In this document: positions 46,466 to 59,358 of the stretch, one piece after another | Numbering within the stretch: the first letter of the stretch is position 1 | Layout of the letters: every line of letters starts with the position of its first letter | NCBI RefSeq assembly: GCF_964355755.1 | Contig: NC_092670.1 | Span: 2,255,001 to 2,319,000 of the forward strand | Origin: Antedon mediterranea | Lineage: Eukaryota; Echinodermata; Crinoidea; Comatulida; Antedonidae | Length of the DNA: 64,000 bases | Direction of reading: 5' to 3' | Translations under genes and position numbers: made by a program | Notes under the pieces: generated by a model | Seen by the model: the letters and a program-made list of their open reading frames with translations, nothing else | What the model was told of the DNA's origin: nothing | Databases searched by the model: none

Positions 46466-46740
46466 TTCATCATCATTGCGTCATCATCGTCATTGCGCCA
46501 TCAAATTCAGAATCTATTTTATGAAGCAGCCTGATCCAAGACAATCTACAAAAGTTGCTTTGGTAATCTATGCAGTCATGAATATACCAAATCGGGAAAA
46601 TTAACTACTCTGCTAACGTAAAAGATTACAAAGTCTTTTGGTTTTAGTATAAGCATCTAATTTTTGCACAACTTTACATTTATAAACGTTTTTTTCCAGG
46701 ATTTCCAAAGTTCACTTTTAGTCATCGCAGTACACAATAT

Positions 46741-48335
46741 TTAGGTGATCATTTAGAATAAAATGATCACCTATTGTTATTGTATGAAATCTTATTATTT
46801 GTTACTTTCTGTACAGATTTTGTGTGTCAATTATCTCAAAAAGTTGAATGGCAATGATCACAAGAATTTCACAATGTCTTTCTAATACTTTAACTTAGTC
46901 CTAAAAAGCTTTTCAGCGCGATCACTCATCCGTGACGTCATTTATACGCCATTTTGTGAAATCGCATTATCAATCATATCTCTATAATTCATTATCACAT
47001 ATTAATGAAATTCCCTACACGTAAACTTCAGGTCAAGGGTAAAAATATTAGTAAATAAAAACGCACGCGTACATAGGTTCATGTGCGTAAAATCGCGCGT
47101 TAAAAGTTAAAAATGTGAAAAATAAATTTCTAATCAATTTTCTACGCATTTCATGTCATTTTAAGCATGTCAAAAATTCCCACGCGCGCGCACATTTTTT
47201 CGCGAGCGGCACGCATGTAGCGTTAAAAACATATTTTTTTCACTTGATTTATGTTTTTTCAGCCCTTTTCTCGTAATTTTACCAACTTTTAAACAATTTC
47301 GACTTTAAATCACGTCATGCGAGCACGTCGAATTTGAGAATTTGCGCGTGTTTTTGATGAAAAAGTTAAAAAATTCGTCAAAATTATGCCTTTTTTTAAA
47401 CAGTCATATTTTCTAAACTAAACGGTGAAAGTTATTTTTATTACATATTCTGGAAGATGATGAGTTTTAGATATCGGATTATGCATCAATATGGCTAACC
47501 GGACATTGTGACGTCATTGTATGGCCACTCGAATATAAAATATTGGATTTTTGTTTCTTTCGTCATAGCTTATCACATTTAATAGAGCGCATATCCACTT
47601 ATGCGTTTTCCATTTTGCACCTGATTTTGATATTGTCTAGGTCAATCAATTATCTTTCGAATGATTTAACATTTTAAAATTTTTTATGACGTCATCATGT
47701 TCAAAAGCGTGAATTCCTTGGGTCATTTATTTTCATCATACAGTAAATTTCAATATGTTATAGCTCCTCAGAATAAGAAGAGATAATCATGATTAAAACG
47801 TTTTCTGGAAGCTGTTGAATTGTAGATACGAATTCATGTAAAAATGTTGCGATACGGATGTTGTGACGTCATCGTATGGCCAGTTGAATTATAAAAGTCG
47901 TATTTTCATATTTTGCGTCATAGTTCATGACATTTAAAAGAGCGCACATCCATATTATGCGTATCCCAATTTCTTCAACACATTAATAAGTTGTTGCTCA
48001 AATAATTTCCTTCCAAAATTGTTATCTACGTATTTCATTTTGATGACATCATCATTTTAAAATTTGGAATAAAGGAGGGTCCCGTTATTTTCACCTATTC
48101 TGCACTGTATTTAGTATGTATGCTACACTGTATATAGATATACAGTATATACTGTACATATTGTATATGACATATAATAGGCACAATTCAGCATTATAAG
48201 CGTATAATAGGATGGCATACATCAACATTTTCCGATCGTATGTTAACGTACGTGCATGTTTTAAAAAAAATTAATTTCAGTAAAATGATAAAAATGATCA
48301 CCTATAATTCGTCAAAGTGACGAATTAAATTCTAG
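46741..48335 (+). mobile_element. Helitron-like non-autonomous element
   Basis: Ends in a 9-bp hairpin (AATTCGTCA / TGACGAATT, 48306-48326) and CTAG|T at 48332-48335, as at 491-519. The left limit is uncertain; GGTGATCATTT near 46743 is inverse to AAATGATCACC before the right hairpin. Two internal copies of GTGACGTCATYGTATGGCCA lie about 360 bp apart (47510 and 47865). No protein coding. Confidence 0.5.
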
Positions 48336-48389
48336 TTTTTACATTGTTATTTATAGGCCTAATTTGAGTTTCATAACATGTTATTGTTA

Positions 48390-48512
48390 GGGTCGAGTTG
48401 ATCGATTAGTTTGTGGCCGAGTTGACGCAGGGCTGAGCTAACTTGGGCCGAATTGACATGGGGCTGAGTTGGAGCAAGGCCAAGTCGAGATAGTTCAGTG
48501 CCGACTTGGATT
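48390..48512. repeat. Degenerate GGGCCGAGTTGAC word repeat
   Basis: Seven irregular copies of a 13-mer (GGTCGAGTTGATC, GGCCGAGTTGACG, GGGCCGAATTGACA and others). Same style as the subterminal words of the elements at 855, 1747 and 59359. No duplication or inverted end was found. Confidence 0.55.
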
Positions 48513-50118
48513 GAATTCATTTATAGTATTAATGCATTTATACAGATCATTTAGTGATTGTAATCACAATAATTTAATATCATGCACTTAGCGTAATTAA
48601 CAAAATTATATATTAAATTTAAAAAAATAAGCAAAAAACGAACTCCTTCCTTGTTTCCCTAGACATTAATGGCTTAAGCTGGGGGAGCTCCTACATTCAG
48701 GAAAAAAATCTTTAATGTTCAACATATTTTCTTGAAACTTATACAGTATGTTGATATTAATGAAACTTGAAAAAAAATATGACACAAAACTAATTATATT
48801 GATGACGTCATACAAAATGGCCGCCATTGAATTTTAATAGGTAATCAGTATTTTCAAAACAACTCTGTCACTAGTTAGTAGAATCATATACAACTTTCTA
48901 TGCATGGTCTATGCACTTAGATGAACAAGTTGGACAAATATTGTTGCATTTGGTTATATACATGTATAGTTTTTATTCATTTATTTATTACAGTAAATCC
49001 CGAATTGGTTTTCCATGAATTGCAGTTAATATATAATTTGGTATGAGTAAAGCTTGCACACCAATACTTTTTCACTTTGTTGCTATACATGATACCTACT
49101 GTACATTCTGGCAAAATTTCAGTTCAAATGGATTACAAATAAAAAAGTTGTTTCGATAATAGAGTAAGAAAATTGTGGAAATTGACATTTTGAGAAAATC
49201 GCGTTTAAAAATGATAGTATAGTATTATTATAACTAATAAGCCAAAAACTGCAATCATATCATATAAAAGAACTGTTTATGTTATTGTAATACATTAGTA
49301 TTTAAATAATAAATTATTTAATATCTTCCGGCTTCAAATTCTGGTTCTACCTGGTCCCTATCAGCTGTCTTCTCCGCAAAAAGATGTTATACAACAGCGA
49401 CCAGATGCATTTTCGAGTTCGAGATGGGTCTTTTTTGACACCATATTCTTTCTCCACCTGTCAAGTTACTTTAATTAACCGGTGTCCATACTTCAATTCC
49501 TTTTTTTTTCTCTCGCAAGTGCCAAACAAAGTTGGGAAAATCATAGAAATATGTAAAAACAAAGATATGACATATAGCCTAGGCTAGGCCTAAATATTTA
49601 GGGCCTACTACACACAAAAAGTTCTTTAATAAAATTAAAATCAAATAACAAATAAATTTAAAAATTATATTTATTCTATGCTTAACTTAGAAATAGGCCT
49701 AGGCCCCTAGGCCTATTTCATCAATTAAATTACATGAAAAATATTGGAAATTAGATATTTTATGCAGAGCAATATTCTAGGCCTAGGCCCAGCAATTAGA
49801 GTAATCCACACAGGGCTTCAAGCACATGTAAATGGGTACATGTGTGGGTTTGCATGTACCCGATAGGTAGTATGAATGATAGGCCTAGCCTAGGTTTAAA
49901 TCGTCTTGTTTTTTAGGCCTACTAGCCTTCACTGATTACTACATACTATTAGTTATATTGTATATGTATTTCATACAACTTACCAAATAAAAGATTCTTT
50001 CATATTTAGTCTGTATTTAGCAGTAAAAAAAATGCAGTGAAAGTTTGATTTGTCACGATGTCAACAAATCAAGTTATACACAATGGTTGCTTCTTGTGAG
50101 AAACAAAGCTTCCTAACG
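48513..50118. other. Intergenic, AGGCCTA-rich at 49575-49920
   Basis: No gene recognised. A TGATGACGTCATACAAAATGG block near 48800 (split here by sense) resembles motifs in the Helitron-like element to its left. AGGCCT palindromes are dense between 49575 and 49920. Confidence 0.45.
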
Positions 50119-50542
50119 GCTTTCTAAGGGGTGTCACGAAACCTCAGACCACGAAAGCTCAGACCCCCTAAGACCTAAGATCACGAAAGCTAAGACCCAA
50201 CACCTAAGATTACAAAATATTTATCTTTCGCACCTGCCTTGTATTTTAACTCCTAACATTTATTCTGAATACCACACCTTAGAATTGGCACTTTCATGAA
50301 AAAGAATCACATAAAAAGTAACAAATACATTTTTAAATTGATGATTTTACAAGCGCCGTGAAGTTGGTTACTTATTCCTTATTCGACATTCGTCAATGGA
50401 AGTTGGTTCCTTATTCGACGTTCGACATTCGCTAGGCTAGGCCAAAATTTCGAAAATGATAATTTCCCAGCGGTAAATATGCCGTGCGCCACCAACCAAT
50501 CTCCTGCTGTTACTTATTCCCTATTCGACATTCACTCGTGAA

Positions 50543-52426
50543 GGGTAGTAACAAAGTGCGAGGCAGCGAGGCACGCGAGGCAGGGAAGGCATGCGAGGCA
50601 AGTCAGAAATTTATGCGAGGCATCGTTTTACCATCATCAAAAAATGCGAGGCATCATTTTATCATTTCTCAAAATTGCAAGGCAGGAAATCACCGAAATT
50701 GAAGTAGCCTAGGCCTAGGCCCGCTAGGCTAGTTTCCTTTTGCACCTGCCTTGTATTTTAACCAACTTTATCCTGAATACCACAGCTTAGAATTAGTAGG
50801 CCTATTTTAATGAAGAAAAATCACATAAAAGTAACAATAAATCCATTAAATTGGTGATTTTACAGACGTTGTTTTTCTCGCATTTCGCACACTCAATGTT
50901 CAATATTTTGGTTTCTATGGAACGCCAAAAGAGCAAAATTAATTAGAGGGCTAAAAACTCTGTAGAATCCATTTATATTTAACGCATTATTTGGTGAAAA
51001 TCAAGTACAATTTCAATAGATTTTGTCACTGTCAGTAAGGAAAAATGTTACTGTTGATAATGTACATGGTTTCGTTAACCTTTTAAAGAATAAAATAGAA
51101 AAATTCATCATAATATCCTTAGTAGGATGTCCTAGGTCTAGACTAGGTAGTGATGTTGATTTAGGATCGATTATTATTCTTTGAAAACAGAACAGTATCA
51201 GCAGTAACATATTACAACATTTTTATTGACAAATTAACAAATATATTGAAATAAAACGTGTTTTTCACCAATAAATGCATGAGAAATTGACGCATTCCAC
51301 TGAGTTTTAGTCCTCTATTATCGTTGCTCTTTTGGCGCTCCATAGAAACAAAAAATATTGAACATTGAACAAGTGAAATTCGCGAACAGTGTGCGAGAAA
51401 CACGCCTGTAAAATCATTAATTTAAGGATTTATTTGTTACTTTTTATGTGATTCTTTCATTAAAGTACTCATGAGGTATACTTCTAAGGTGTGGTATTCA
51501 CACGATAAAGTTAGTTATGATTATCAAATTTGGAGTAAAAATACAAGCGAAGGAAACTATAGCGCCAGGTTTATTAGTACGTACATGGACAACAATAAAT
51601 AAAAATCGTTCGTAATATACCTAGCTTACTAAAACAGGAATAGTGTATCATTATTAAATATTACACCAATTATTATTTTATCAAAATTGATTAAATTATT
51701 TTCTACATAGGCCTCTTATCTAGGTTAGGGCTAAGCATATTAGCTAAAGTTTAATTTTAGGCCTAGTATTACAAGTCTTTTTTCACACGCGCTCCAGAAT
51801 TCTGTCGCAATTTTTTTCTTTGCGGCATGTTATTGGATCGGCATATCATCAGTTACCTTTTATTCACCGCCAGTTATTGAACTTGTCCTGGCAATCACTG
51901 TTCACCTTATTTGCGAGAGAGGTACACGTGTTGTTCCTAGAGAATGGAATGTCAAAAATGTCTTTGGCACGCCGCTCAGAGAGAAGTCTGTGCGTTGCTG
52001 CTGAAACCACGTGCTATAGGAGGGGAATGCACCACAATCCTCTGAGCTGAGGGCTGAATCATTCCGCTACCTGCTAAATAGTAAAGAGGGATTTTCCATC
52101 TCTCGGGTCTACCGGATCTAGGCGCAGGGGTGTGACAAAATATTATTTTCACTCTGCTATGTTCGAGAGACATGTGAGTAAAATAAAATAAACAACATGA
52201 TGAGTGTATACACGAATCTATTTAGATACGCTTGTATCGATTGATTATTAGGCCTATAATATAGCATAATAGCACGTTAAGATATGCCTCGCACCTTTTT
52301 GAAATTGTAAACTATATGCCTCGCATGCCTCGCACTTTTGGAAATGATAAAATGATGCCTCGCACAAATATTTGGCATGCCTCGCTTGCCTCGCGTGCCT
52401 CGCTGCCTCGCACTTTGTCAACACTC
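50543..52426 (+). mobile_element. Nested element C (copy in B), 9-bp TSD with one mismatch
   Basis: TIRs GGGTAGTAACAAAGTGCGAGG and inverse of GAGTGTTGACAAAGTGC. Flanks ACTCGTGAA (50534-50542) and ATTCGTGAA (52427-52435). The right arm of B at 57941-57960 holds the unoccupied site. Content matches the copy at 2061-4099 in opposite orientation. Confidence 0.72.
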
Positions 52427-52559
52427 ATTCGTGAAGTTGGTTCCTTATTCGACGTTCGCTAGGCCGCGGCCGACCGGCTGGCCCAAATTCGTACCAAAGT
52501 AGACCTAGTGTAGATGTACCTATTTTATCACAGATTTACATTTTTTAGTTCCGATATTA

Positions 52560-55069
52560 CGACCATACCAACGCCTCGGGCCGGGTTCACAATAGTATAG
52601 ATTGACGTAGTATGGTCCTGGAATTCCAGAAATGTGCCACTTGCCCCGACCCAGATCGGGCAAGTACGGATTTTAAAGCAATTTAAAATGCGTATTTTTA
52701 GCATTAATTTAGTAAACACCACTTTTAAAGTGGCCATATGACCACACACCGACGCCTCGCGTCGGGTACACAATAGTATAGATTGACGTAGTATGGTCCT
52801 GGCATTCCAGAAATGTGCCACCTGCCCCGGCCCAGTGCGGGCAAGTACGTGTTTTAAAGCAATTTCAAATGCGTATTTTTAGCAATAATTTACTAAGAAT
52901 TAATAGCACCACTTTTAAAGTGGCCATATGACCACACCACGACGCCTCGGGCCGGGTACACAATAATATAGATTGACGTAGTAGGCCTATGGTCCTGGCA
53001 TTCCAGAAATGTGCCACTTGCCCCGGCCCAGTGCGGGCAAGTACGGGTTTTAAAGCAATTTAAAATGCGTATTTAGTGTTATTTTACTAAGTATTAATAG
53101 CACCACTTTTAAAGTGGCAATATGACCACACCCCGACGCCTCGGGCCGGGTACACAATAGTATAGATTGACGTAGTATGGTCCTGGCTTTCCAGAAATGT
53201 GCCACTTGCCCCGGCCCAGTGCGGGCAAGTACGGATTTTAAAGCAATTTAAAATGCGTATTTTTTGCATTAATTTAGTAAACACCACTTTTAAAGTGGCC
53301 ATATGACCACACCCCGACGCATCGGGCCGGGTACTCAATAGTATAGATTGACGTAGTATGGTCCTGGCATTCCAGAAATGTGCCACCTGCCTCGGCCCAG
53401 TGCGTGCAAGCGCAAAAGTACGTGTTTTAAAGCAATATTCAAATGCGTATTTTTAGCAAAAATTTACTAAGAATTAATAGCACCACTTTTAAAGTGGCCA
53501 TATAACCACACCCCGACGCCTCAGGTCGGGTTCACAATAGTATAGATTGATGTGTAGAATGGTCCTGGCATTCCATAAATGTGCCACTTGCCCCGGCCCA
53601 GTGCGGGCAAGTAAGTGTTTAAAAGCAATTTCAAATGCGTATTTTTAGCATTAATTTACTAAGAATTAATAGCACCACATTTAAAGTGGCCATATGACCA
53701 CACCCCGACGCCTCGGGCCGGGAACACAATAGTATAGATTGACGTAGTATGGTCCTGGCATTCCAGAAATATGCCACTTGCCCCGGCCCAGTGCCGGCAA
53801 GTACGGATTTTAAAGCAATTTAAAATGCGTATTTTTAGCATTAATTTAGTAAACACCACTTTTAAAGTGGCCATATGACCACACCCCGACGCCTCGGGCC
53901 GGGTACACAATAGTATAGATTGACGTAGTATGGTCCTGACTTTCCAGAAATGTGCCACTTGCCCCGGCCCAGTGCGGGCAAGTACGTGTTTAAAAGCAAT
54001 TTCAAATGCGTATTTTTAGCATTAATTTACTAAGAATTAATAGCACGACTTTTAAAGTGGCCATATGACCACACCCCAACGCCTCGGGCCGGGAACACAA
54101 TACTATAGATTGACGTAGAATGGTCCTGGCATTCCAGAAATGTGCCACTTGCCCCGGCCCAGTGCGGGCATGTACGGATTTTAAAGCAATTTAAAATGCG
54201 TATTTTTAGCATTAATTTAGTAAACACCACTTTTAAAGTGGCCATATGACCACACCCCGACGCGTCGGGCCGGGTACACAATAGTATAGATTGACTTAGT
54301 ATGGTCCTGGCTTTCCAGAAATGTGCCACTTGCCCCGGCCCAGTGCGGGCAAGTACGTGTTTAAAAGCAATTTCAAATGCGTATTTTTAGCATTAATTTA
54401 CTAAGAATTAATAGCACCACATTTAAAGTGGCCATATGACCACACCCCGACGCCTCGGGCCGGGTACACAATAGTATAGATTGACGCAGTATGGTCCTGG
54501 CTTTCCAGAAATGTGCCACTTGCCCCGGCCCAGTGCGGGCAAGTACGGATTTTAAAGCAATTTAAAATGCGTATTTTTAGCATTAATTTAGTAAACACCA
54601 CTTTTAAAGTGGCCATATGACCACACCCCGACGCCTTGGGTCGGGTTCACAATAGTATAGATTGTTGATGTAGAATGGTCCTGGCATTCCATAAACGTGC
54701 CACTTGCCCCGGCCCAGTGCGGGCAAGTACGTGTTTAAAAGCAATTTAAAATGCGTATATTTAGTGTTTTTTTTACTAAGTATTAACAGCACTACTTTTA
54801 AAGTGGCAATATGACCACACCCCGACGCCTCGCGCCGGGTTCACAATAGTATGGATTGACGTAGAATGGTCCTGAAATTCCAGAAATGTGCCACTTGCCC
54901 CGGACCAGTGCGGGCAAGTACGTGTTTTAAAGTATTTAAAATGCGTATTTTTAGCATTAATTTAGTAAACGCCACTTTTAAAGTGGCCATATGACCACAC
55001 CCCGACGCACGCCTCGGGCCGGGTACACAATAGTATAGATTGACGTAGTATGGTCCTGACTTTCCAGAA
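52560..55069 (+). repeat. Satellite array, left half (about 185-bp monomer, 371-bp dimer)
   Basis: Monomers carry ACTTGCCCCGGCCCAGTGCG, ATGCGTATTTTTAGCATTAA and CCACTTTTAAAGTGGCCATA. Two alternating types (one with GTAAACACC, one with CTAAGAATTAATAGCACC) make a higher-order dimer; repeats start at 53659, 54030 and 54401, 371 bp apart. Runs of about 99 codons without stop come only from the repeat. Confidence 0.9.
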
Positions 55070-55081
55070 ACACTTTAAAGT
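55070..55081. repeat. Centre of the palindromic satellite (orientation switch)
   Basis: The perfect 12-bp palindrome CACTTTAAAGTG joins the two arrays; left of it monomers read one way, right of it the other. Each monomer contains CACTTTTAAAGTG, which differs by one T. Confidence 0.85.
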
Positions 55082-57812
55082 GCTTTAAAACACGTACTTG
55101 CCCGCACTGGGCCGGGGCAAGTGGCACATTTATGGAATGCCAGGACCATACTACGTCAATCTATACTATTGTGAACCCGGCCCGAGGCGTCGGGGTGTGG
55201 TCATATTGCCACTTTAAAAGTGGTGCTATTAATACTTAGTAAAAAACACTAAAAATACGCATTTTAAATTGCTTTAAAACACGTACTCGCCCGCACCAGG
55301 CCGGGGCAAGTGGTACATTTCTGGAATGCCAGGACCATACTACGTCAATCTATACTATCGTGAACCCGACCCGAGGCGTCGGTGTGTGGTCATAATGGCC
55401 AGTTTAAAAGTGGTGTTTACTAAATTAATGCTAAAAATACGCATTTTAAATTGCTATAAAATCCGTACTTGCCCGCACTGGGCCGGGGCAAGTGGAACAT
55501 TTCTGGAATGCCAGGACCATACTACGTCAATCTATATTATTGTGTACCCGGCCCGAAGCGACGGGGTGTGGTCATATGGCCACTTTAAAAGTGGTGCTAT
55601 TAATTCTTAGTAAATTAATGCTAAAAATACGCATTTGAAATTGCTTTTAAACACGTACTTGCCCGCACTGGACCGGGGCAAGTGGCACATTTCTGGAAAG
55701 TCAGGACCATACTACGTCAATCTATACTATTGTGTACCCGGCCCGAGGCGTCGGGGTGTGGTCATATTGCCACTTTAAAAGTGGTGCTTTTAATACTTAG
55801 TAAAATAACACTAAAAATACGCATTTTAAATTGCTTTAAAACCCGTACTTGCCCGCACTGGGCTGGGGCAAGTGGCACATTTCTGGAATGCCAGGACCAT
55901 ACTACGTCAATCTATATTATTGTGTACCCGGCCCGAGGCGTCGGGGTGTGGTCATATGGCCACTTTAAAAGTGGTGCTATTAATACTTAGTAAAATAACA
56001 CTAAAAATACGCATTTTAAATTGCTTTAAAACCCGTACTTGCCCGCACTGGGCCGGGGCAAGTGGCACATTTCTGGAAAGCCAGGACCATACTACGTCAA
56101 GCTATACTATTATGTACCCGGTCCGAGGCGTCGGGGTGTGGTCATATGGCCACTTTAAAAGTGGTGCTATTAATACTTAGTAAAATAACACTAAAAATAC
56201 GCATTTTAAATTGCTTTAAAACACGTACTTGCCCGCACCAGGCCGGGGCAAGTGGTACATTTCTGGATCAATGCCAGGACCATAACTACGTCAATCTATA
56301 CTATCGTGAACCCGACCCGAGGCGTCGGTGTGTGGTCATAATGGCCACTTTAAAAGTGGTGTTTACTAAATTAATGCTAAAAATACGCATTTTAAATTGC
56401 TTTAAAATCCGTACTTGCCCGCACTGGGCCGGGGCAAGTGGCATATTTCTGGAATGCCAGGACCATTCTACGTCAATCTATACTATTTTGTTCCCGGCCC
56501 GAGGCGTTGGGGTGTGGTCATATGGCCACTTTAAAAGTGGTGCTATTAATTCTTAGTAAATTAATGCTAAAAATACGCATTTGAAATTGCTTTTAAACAC
56601 GTACTTGCCCGCACTGGGCCGGGGCAAGTGGCACATTTCTGGAAAGTCAGGACCATACTACGTCAATCTATACTATTGTGTACCCGGCCCGAGGCGTCGG
56701 GGTGTGGTCATATGGCCACTTTAAAAGTGGTGTTTACTAAATTAATGCTAAAAATACGCATTTTAAATTGCTTTAAAATCCGTACTTGTCCGCACTGGGC
56801 CGGGGCAAGTGGCACATTTCTGGAATGCCAGGACCATTCTACGTCAATCTATACTATTGTGTTCCCGGCCCGAGGCGTTGGGGTGTGGTCATATGGCCAC
56901 TTTAAAAGTGGTGCTATTAATTCTTAGTAAATTAATGCTAAAAATACGCATTTGAAATTGCTTTAAAACCCGTACTTGCCCGCACTGGGCCGGGGAAAGT
57001 GGCACATTTCTGGAAAGTCAGGACCATACTACGTCAATCTATACTATTGTGTACCCGGCCCGAGGCGTCGGGGTGTGGTCATATGGCCACTTTAAAAGTG
57101 GTGTTTACTAAATTAATGCTAAAAATACGCATTTTAAATTGCTTTAAAATCCGTACTTGCCCGCACTGGGCCTGGGCAAGTGGCATATTTCTGGAATGCC
57201 AGGACCATACTACGTCAATCTATACTATTGTGTTCCCGGCCCGAGGCGTTGGGGTGTGGTCATGGCCACTTTAAAAGTGGTGCTATTAATTCTTAGTAAA
57301 TTAATGCTAAAAATACGCATTTGAAATTGCTTTTAAACACTTACTTGCCCGCACTGGGCCGGGGCAAGTGGCACATTTATGGAATGCCAGGACCATTCTA
57401 CATCAATCTATACTATTGTGAACCCGACCTGAGGCGTCGAGGTGTGGTCATATGGCCACTTTAAAAGTGGTGCTATTAATTCTTAGTAAATTTTTGCTAA
57501 AAATACGCATTTGAAATTGCTTTAAAACACGTACTTGCCCGCACTGGGCCGGGGCAGGTGGCACATTTCTGGAATGCCAGGACCATACTACGTCAATGTA
57601 TACTATTGTGTACCCGACGCGAGGCGTCGGTGTGTGGTCATATGGCCACTTTAAAAGTGGTGTTTACTAAATTAATGCTAAAAATACGCATTTTAAATTG
57701 CTTTAAAATCCGTACTTGCCCGATCTGGGTCGGGGCAAGTGGCACATTTCTGGAATTCCAGGACCATACTACGTCAATCTATACTATTGTGAACCCGGCC
57801 CGAGGCGTTGGT
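55082..57812 (-). repeat. Satellite array, right half (inverted)
   Basis: Same monomers in inverse order, again with 371-bp dimers (56257, 56628 and 56999). It also has a run of like monomers 190 bp apart (55682, 55872 and 56062) not matched on the left, so the two arms have changed independently. Confidence 0.9.
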
Positions 57813-59012
57813 ATGGTCGTAATATCGGAACTAAAAAATGTAAATCTGTGATAAAATAGGTACATCTACACTAGGTCTACTTTGGTACGAATTTGGGCCA
57901 GCCGGTCGGCCGCGGCCTAGCGAACGTCGAATAAGGAACCAACTTCAAGAATGAATGTCGAATAGGGAATAAGTAACAGCAGGAGATTGGTTGGTGGCGC
58001 ACGGCATATTTACCGCTGGGAAATTATCATTTTCGAAATTTTGGCCTAGCCTAGCGAATGTCGAACGTCGAATAAGGAACCAACTTCCATTGACGAATGT
58101 CGAATAAGGAATAAGTAACCAACTTCACGGCGCTGATTTTACAGACGTTTTTCTCGCACACAAAATGACTAGCCTACAGTACAGCAGGCCTACCCCATGG
58201 GCCATGTTCAATGTTTTTGTTTCTATGGAACGTCAAAAGAGCAAAAATTATATAGAGGGCTGAAAACTCTGTGGAGTCCATCTACAGTGTGGATGGAACA
58301 ATGTAAAATTAAAATTGTAATTATAATAGTATAATCATGCAAGTACGAAAAAATAAATACTGGCAAATAAATTTTAATTTAAAAATCATGATAAGTTTTT
58401 TTGTTTCGTTTTCTTTCTGTTTTTATAGTTTACTATTATTGTTGCTCTTTTGGCGCTCCATAGAAACAAAAACATTGAGCATGGGGAGCTCGAGGAGTTA
58501 CATTACAACTTATACAAAGAAACACATCTGTAAAATCATCAATTTAAAGGATTTATTTATTTGTTATTATGTGTTTCTCCTTCTGAAAGTACTTATAAGT
58601 CCTAATTTTAAAGTGTGGTGTTCAGGATAAAGTTAGTCAACAAATTTGGAGTCAAAATACAAGAAAGGCAGGTGCGTAAGAAAAACATCATCTGAACCAA
58701 CACAATGGAGTAAATATATACCAACAAACAACCCGTCAAGTTTGTTTGTTGTAAAGAAAAAATATACATTTACTCAACGGGCGAAAATAATGTGAGTTTA
58801 TCTATGTTTTGCGGTAGTATTAAATTATATTTATGGTAATAAATGAAACCTACTGTGTTTAAAATTATGTATGGATAAACAAGTATTGTTTTTAAGCTGT
58901 AGTATATCTTAGTATTTGTAATCTTAGGTGTTGGGTCTTAGCTTTCGTGATCTTAGGTCTTAGGGGGTCTGAGCTTTCGTGGTCTGAGGTTTCGTGACAC
59001 CCGCTTTCTAAG

Positions 59013-59358
59013 GTAACCTCTGATTGGTCTATAAATCAGAATTTTATATTCTCTAGTACAATGATAAACCAATAAGAAAAGCTCTTTAAAAACTTTAGAT
59101 AGATATTTTCTCCTAAAAAAGATCTACATTTTGATACTAAATTTATTATCATACGCCTTGTAGAAGTCAAGTTATTGCCTTATGAATATTTAATGAGGCA
59201 TAATTTATTTCTTCGATAACAATTTGTAAAAATATACCCTCATTTATTTACCATTTATGTCACTTTTATGAATAGTAAATGAAATAAAAGTATTGTCAGA
59301 GTGTAAATAGAGTATAATAATTATATTTATGTTGCCAAAAATTATGGTGGCCTATAAG
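59013..59358. other. Non-coding spacer
   Basis: AT-rich, no feature recognised. Confidence 0.5.

Larger units (their letters stand above)
50129..59002. mobile_element. Giant foldback element B (8.9 kb), 10-bp TSD
   Basis: GCTTTCTAAG flanks it at 50119-50128 and 59003-59012. Ends GGGTGTCACGAAACCTCAG and inverse, as in element A. The arms are long: 50351-50530 is inverse to 57950-58136, and 52436-52600 is inverse to 57780-57945. The middle is satellite DNA in two head-to-head arrays. The left arm also carries a nested element C. The whole could fold into a hairpin of several kb. No transposase. Confidence 0.85.

Noticed and set aside
52528-57851. Series of 90-164 codon ORFs with nearly the same protein on both sides of 55 kb
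   Set aside because: They fall within satellite monomers with the same spacing as the repeat; conservation is that of the DNA repeat, and no domain is visible.
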